The notes beneath the pieces are model-generated. The model did no database searches and was not told the origin of the DNA. It saw only the letters and a list, made by a program, of their open reading frames with translations. The position numbers and the translations under genes are program-made. Source: an uncultured Desulfovibrio sp. (lineage in GTDB: Bacteria; Desulfobacterota; Desulfovibrionia; Desulfovibrionales; Desulfovibrionaceae). From it: 8,632 bases of DNA. The stretch is taken from NCBI GenBank assembly GCA_937926875.1, contig CALBAX010000112.1, positions 1 to 8,632 of the forward strand, written 5' to 3'. This document shows, in pieces, positions 4,806-8,632 of the stretch (its first letter is position 1; every line of letters begins with the position of its first letter).

Positions 4806-7800
4806 ATGGGCAAGAAAATCATGGGCGGCCTGTTTGAGCTGCCTTCCACCCCGGATAACTACTACAACCTGCACGACCCGGAAAAATCCTTTGAAAGCAT
4901 CCTCTTCCGCGACGGATATGTGCTTCAGGGCCGTGAACTCAACGACCTGCAGGAACTTTTTTTTGAACATGCCAGGGGCCTTGGCGACGCCCTGTTTGCC
5001 GACGGCGACATTATTCGCGACGCGCAGATTTCCGTGGACGCCTCCACCGGGCAGGTCACTGCGCAGGCCGGGGCCATCTATCTGGCGGGCAAGGTGCGCG
5101 GGGTTCCCCCGGCCAGTTTCGTGATACCCACGTCCGGCACGGTGACGGTGGGCATCCGTCTGGTGCTTACCGTCATCAGCGAGAATGAAGATCCCGCGCT
5201 GCGCAACCCGGCGCAGGGCTGTGATGGCGAAGGCGAAGCGGGCGCATGGCGGCTCAAGGTCGAGGCGCTGTGGGGTTTTGATACGGATGGCGGGTCCGGG
5301 CGCTTTGTACCCGTCCACACTGTGGACAATGGCGTCGTGCGGGCAAAGGAACAGCCGCCGAACCAGGACAGTTTTACCCAGGGCATCGCCCGCTATGACC
5401 GCGACAGTACAGGCGGCAGCGGCTATGTGGCTGAGGGGATGCTGCTGCGCTTTGCCGAGCAGACCGACGACGCTCAGATATACAACCTGTCTGAAGGCCG
5501 GTGCCGTGTGTACGGTTACGGGGTGGAGGTGCCCACATCTCGCCGCCTGTCCTACCCGGCGCGTCCGGACCTGCGCACCATCGACACGGAAGTCCATGTG
5601 GGCGATGGCACGGAAAGCCAGCGCATCACTGTGGCTCATCCGCCCATCCATGCCGTGAAAAAGGTCAACGTCATCGTCGAGAAAAGCGTGGAGCTGACAC
5701 ACGGCAGCTACGCGGGCTGCGAGGACGCTCTGCCTGATACGTCGGTAGTGGCCCTGCTGGAGGTCAAGCAGGGGGACACCGTCTATGTGTCCGGAGACGA
5801 CTACACCAAGAACGGGGACAAGATCGACTGGTCCCCGGCTGGCGACGAACCCGCCACGGGGTCGTCCTACCAGGTCAAATATACGGTCATGACACAGCAG
5901 GTGCCGGATGACGTGGACGCCGACGGTTTCAGCGTCAAAAACGCCGTGCGCGACAGCAACGTCCTTGTGACCTACGAGCAGGCCCTGCCGCGTATCGACC
6001 GCCTGTGTGTTACCCAGGACGGTGCGTTCGAGTGGGTACAGGGCGTCGGCAACGAGCTGGCCCCCAAGTCCCCGGCTGTCCCGGCCACCATGCTGGCGCT
6101 GGCCAGCGTCACCCAGGCATGGCGCGGCGCTCCTGCTGTCGTCAATGACGGGGTGCGTGTGGTGCCGTTTGCCGACATTCAGGCCATCAATGCCCGCCTG
6201 GATTACGTCATGGCCGAAGTGGCCAGGCAGCGCCTTGAAGCCGATGCCACCACGCGGGAAGACGGCGCGCGTGTCGGCATGTTTGTCGACCCGCTGCTGG
6301 ATGACAGCATGCGTGACCAGGGCGTCAGCCAGACGGCCGCCATTGTTGGCGGGGAGCTGTGTCTGCCCATTGCCGCGTCGGCCTACATGCTGTCCAGGGA
6401 CATCAGCGTACCGAAATCCCGCTCGTATGTGCCCGTGGTGGCTCTTGCCCAGACCCTGCGGACCAATTCCATGCGCGTGAATCCCTATTCCGCCTTTGAC
6501 CCCATGCCCGCGCGCGTCACCCTGACGCCCAGCATCGACCGCTGGACGGAATACGACACCACATGGGCCAGCCCCGTGACAGAAAAATTCGATGTCAGCC
6601 GGGACGGCTACTACCACGTCGTTGTGGGGACGGAGACCAAGACCACCACCGAGACCCTGTCCAGCCAGTCCAGCGCGTTGGAGTTCCTGCGCGAGATCGA
6701 CGTGGCCTTTGAGGCGCGGGACCTGGAGCCGGGGGAAACTGTCCATGAGGTGACCTTTGACGGCATGGTCATGGAGTGTCGCACCGCCGAAGGGGAACCG
6801 GGTACGATTACGGCGGACGAAAACGGTGTGGCGCGTGGCGTGTTCACCATCCCGCCCAATGTGCCCGCCGGGGCAAAAACTGTCGTCGTGTCCGCGCACA
6901 GCCGACAGGGACAGGCCGTGTTCGTGGGACAAGGTACGCTGACCGTACAGACCCTGCGGCAGGTCAAACAGGTGACGACCGTATGGGTAGACCCTCTGGC
7001 GCAGACATTTGTTGCCGAAGAGGCCATGCAGCTTGCCGGTGTGGACCTCTATTTCACGGCGGCGGGTGGTGATGCCCAGGTCCAGATCCGCGAGGTGGTC
7101 AACGGCGTTCCCACGCGCGTGGTGTTCGCGGAAGCACACATCGCCAGGGAAGACATGGTGGTCACCGGCGGGGGGCATACGCGCGTGCTGTTCGATGCGC
7201 CGGTAGCCCTGTCGGCCAATGTGGAATATGCGCTCGTCGTGCTGTGCGACGACGCCGAGACCTCCCTGGCCATTGCCGTGCTGGGCGAATACGACGAGCT
7301 GCGCAAGAGCTATGTCACCAGCCAGCCCTATACCATCGGCGTCATGCTCTCGTCGTCCAATGCCAGTACCTGGACAGCCCACCAGGACAAGGACATGGCC
7401 TTCCGCCTCCTCAAGGCTGACTTCACCAGCGCCCAGGCGCAGGAAATCGACCTGGGCAGTGTGGATACGGAAGAGGAGGCCACGGACATGCTCCTGTTCG
7501 GCCTGTCCGACCTGCCTACGGCCAAGACCTCTGTCCAGTATGCCGTGGACTTGCCGGACGGTACGACCGCCAGCATGGCCGAGGGCCAGGCTGTGAACTT
7601 TGCCAAGGGCCAGACCGGGCGCTTCAGCGTGAAGGCATCCCTCTCCGGAGACGCCACCGCATCCCCCGTGCTGTATCCCGGCACCATGCTGGTATGCGGC
7701 AAGGTGGGGACGACCGCCGATTACTGCACCCGCAGCATCACGTCTTCCGGTGCGGCCAAGGGCGTTCTGATCTTTGACGCCATCATTCCCGCCGGGGCCG

Positions 7801-8006
7801 CCGTGACGCCCAAAATGCGCGAGGATGAGGGGGAATGGCAGGAGATGACCAAGGCCGGGACCGTGAACCAGGGCGACGGGCTGGTGGAGTTCCGCTACGA
7901 GCTGGCCCTTTCCGGCGGCGATATGGTCAAGGCCAAGATCGAGCTGTCGGGCACGGCCACGGCCCGTCCCCGTGTCCGCAATATCCGCATGCTGGCCGTG
8001 AAGTAG
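4806..8006 (+). CDS. DUF4815-like large virion (tail/baseplate-fibre) protein, 1066 aa
   Basis: Start ATG 4806, preceded by AAGGAGC (4795-4801); upstream in-frame codons inside the previous gene have no ribosome site. The N-terminus (YYNLHDPEKSFESILFRDGY, then LQGRELNDLQELFFEH) and the following strand-rich region match my memory of DUF4815 proteins, tail structural proteins of myoviruses with no proven biochemical function. Further marks: NPYSAFDPMPARVTLTP from residue 559; an Ig-like stretch at about 665-720 (ITADENGVARGVFTIP); WVDPLAQTF from residue 727, a motif seen in several large phage baseplate and fibre proteins, followed by GVDLYFTAAGGDAQVQIRE; and a C-terminal beta-sandwich ending RPRVRNIRMLAVK. 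No signal peptide or membrane segment. Being between the collar-type protein and the fibre gene suggests a large fibre or fibre-support protein. Domain name from recall, not from a search. Confidence 0.75.
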   Translation: MGKKIMGGLFELPSTPDNYYNLHDPEKSFESILFRDGYVLQGRELNDLQELFFEHARGLGDALFADGDIIRDAQISVDASTGQVTAQAGAIYLAGKVRGVPPASFVIPTSGTVTVGIRLVLTVISENEDPALRNPAQGCDGEGEAGAWRLKVEALWGFDTDGGSGRFVPVHTVDNGVVRAKEQPPNQDSFTQGIARYDRDSTGGSGYVAEGMLLRFAEQTDDAQIYNLSEGRCRVYGYGVEVPTSRRLSYPARPDLRTIDTEVHVGDGTESQRITVAHPPIHAVKKVNVIVEKSVELTHGSYAGCEDALPDTSVVALLEVKQGDTVYVSGDDYTKNGDKIDWSPAGDEPATGSSYQVKYTVMTQQVPDDVDADGFSVKNAVRDSNVLVTYEQALPRIDRLCVTQDGAFEWVQGVGNELAPKSPAVPATMLALASVTQAWRGAPAVVNDGVRVVPFADIQAINARLDYVMAEVARQRLEADATTREDGARVGMFVDPLLDDSMRDQGVSQTAAIVGGELCLPIAASAYMLSRDISVPKSRSYVPVVALAQTLRTNSMRVNPYSAFDPMPARVTLTPSIDRWTEYDTTWASPVTEKFDVSRDGYYHVVVGTETKTTTETLSSQSSALEFLREIDVAFEARDLEPGETVHEVTFDGMVMECRTAEGEPGTITADENGVARGVFTIPPNVPAGAKTVVVSAHSRQGQAVFVGQGTLTVQTLRQVKQVTTVWVDPLAQTFVAEEAMQLAGVDLYFTAAGGDAQVQIREVVNGVPTRVVFAEAHIAREDMVVTGGGHTRVLFDAPVALSANVEYALVVLCDDAETSLAIAVLGEYDELRKSYVTSQPYTIGVMLSSSNASTWTAHQDKDMAFRLLKADFTSAQAQEIDLGSVDTEEEATDMLLFGLSDLPTAKTSVQYAVDLPDGTTASMAEGQAVNFAKGQTGRFSVKASLSGDATASPVLYPGTMLVCGKVGTTADYCTRSITSSGAAKGVLIFDAIIPAGAAVTPKMREDEGEWQEMTKAGTVNQGDGLVEFRYELALSGGDMVKAKIELSGTATARPRVRNIRMLAVK

Positions 8007-8016
8007 AGAGGACCGT

Positions 8017-8632
8017 ATGGCTTACGACGAAAAGACCCCCCATCTGTCCCTGCCCCTGCCGCACCCGCGCAATACGCTGCGTGAGGACTGCCCGCGTATT
8101 CGGGAAAGCCTGCAGGCCCTGGACCGGTTCGCGGAAAAATCGGACGCCGCCGTTGCGGCACTGGCCGAGGCCGACACGACATTGGCAAACGCCATGCAAT
8201 CCCAGGGCAAGGACCTGGCGGAAGCCATCTCCCAGGAGGAACAAGCCCGTTCCCAGGCGGATTCCGGTCATGACAACGCCATCGCCGCCCTGAAGAAGCA
8301 AATCGAGGCTCTGCAGGAAACGGTAGCCAAGATCAACCCGTGGGACATTTTCCCCATGCGCGTACCCATTGCCGTTGACGGCGTGACGTTTGGCGGTTCC
8401 GACGGCCGCCGCGCCATTATGCCCGGAGAGACGGAACCGCGTGAAAACTGGGTGCTCTGTGACGGCGGGGAAGATGGCCACGGCGGCACCGTGCCCGACA
8501 TGAGAGGGCGTGTCGTTTTGGGCGCATCCGAAGCCCATCCGGCTGGCTCTGCTGGCGGGTCCGAGACCCACGAACACGGTCTTGCTGGCACTGTTGGGGA
8601 GACGACGCTGTCCACAGAGCAAATGCCAAGAC
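8017..8632 (+). CDS. Tail fibre protein with collar-type domain (3' end outside window)
   Basis: ATG 8017 has AGAGGA (8007-8012) four bases before it, directly after the stop of the previous gene. The frame is open to the window end, giving 205 residues. After a short N-terminus (SLPLPHPRNTLREDCPRI), residues about 27-108 are Ala/Glu/Gln-rich with heptad-like spacing and form a likely trimeric coiled coil (FAEKSDAAVAALAEAD, then ALKKQIEALQETVAKI). Next comes WDIFPMRVPIAVDGV, then a tail-collar-like segment: PGETEPRENWVLCDGG (LCDGG at 147-151), VPDMRGRVVLGAS (PDMRGR at 160-165), then GSAGGSETHEHGL with HEH at 185-187. Collar domains of this type occur near the receptor-binding end of fibres, and HxH motifs bind iron in the T4 gp37 tip. 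The variable tip lies beyond the window. Confidence 0.85.
   Translation, partial: MAYDEKTPHLSLPLPHPRNTLREDCPRIRESLQALDRFAEKSDAAVAALAEADTTLANAMQSQGKDLAEAISQEEQARSQADSGHDNAIAALKKQIEALQETVAKINPWDIFPMRVPIAVDGVTFGGSDGRRAIMPGETEPRENWVLCDGGEDGHGGTVPDMRGRVVLGASEAHPAGSAGGSETHEHGLAGTVGETTLSTEQMPR

Noticed and set aside
4743..7382. 879-codon open frame on the minus strand
   Set aside because: It lies wholly antisense to the 1066-aa and 179-aa genes. In GC-rich DNA with GC-biased third positions, one antisense frame is often free of stops. The translation is His/Gly/Arg-rich with no family motif.
1..8632. CRISPR array, tRNA genes, insertion sequence, diversity-generating retroelement
   Set aside because: I see no regularly spaced repeats, no tRNA-like cloverleaf with a T-loop motif, no transposase frame, and no reverse transcriptase or template repeat in the window.

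Overview
The window is a stretch of the late structural module of a contractile-tailed (myovirus-type) prophage or phage. Its gene order is that of P2/Mu-type baseplates: spike V, wedge W (gp25-like), J, I, then receptor-binding-end proteins. The flanking DNA is GC-rich with strongly GC-biased third codon positions. The style of the tail proteins, especially the DUF4815-like protein and the short protein before it, reminds me of prophages of Desulfovibrionaceae. That host guess comes from memory of such prophages and is tentative. Nothing here separates an intact prophage from a tailocin or other tail-like particle, because no head, lysis or integration genes are in view.

Layout. Positions 1-668 hold the 3' part of a gpV/gp45-like baseplate spike gene; its start lies before the window. 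Positions 669-1348 form an interruption of about 680 bp with a different character. It opens with a perfect 13-bp inverted repeat touching the V stop codon, continues with about 275 bp lacking a convincing gene, then has an AT-rich 98-codon gene on the opposite strand (988-1284), and closes with an intrinsic terminator (1303-1326) pointing toward W. From 1349 the plus-strand tail operon resumes without sizeable gaps: W (1349-1822), J (1773-2960, overlapping W by 50 nt), I with a long C-terminal extension (2963-4255), a 179-aa tail-collar-type protein (4256-4795), a 1066-aa DUF4815-like virion protein (4806-8006), and the 5' part of a tail fibre with a collar-type domain (8017 to the window end).

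How they work together (established for the families). V forms the membrane-piercing tip. W, J and I build the baseplate wedges around it. The proteins after I attach and form the fibres that recognise the host. These genes are tightly packed and mostly preceded by good Shine-Dalgarno sequences, as expected for one late transcript.

The main point of interest is the interruption between V and W. It is about 33% GC by my count over 961-1260, carries a gene reading against the operon, places a terminator just before W, and leaves W without a Shine-Dalgarno. Meanwhile a strong Shine-Dalgarno plus ATG at the end of V is followed at once by TAG. This looks like an accessory (moron-type) insertion in a conserved tail operon. 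The function of its protein is unknown to me.
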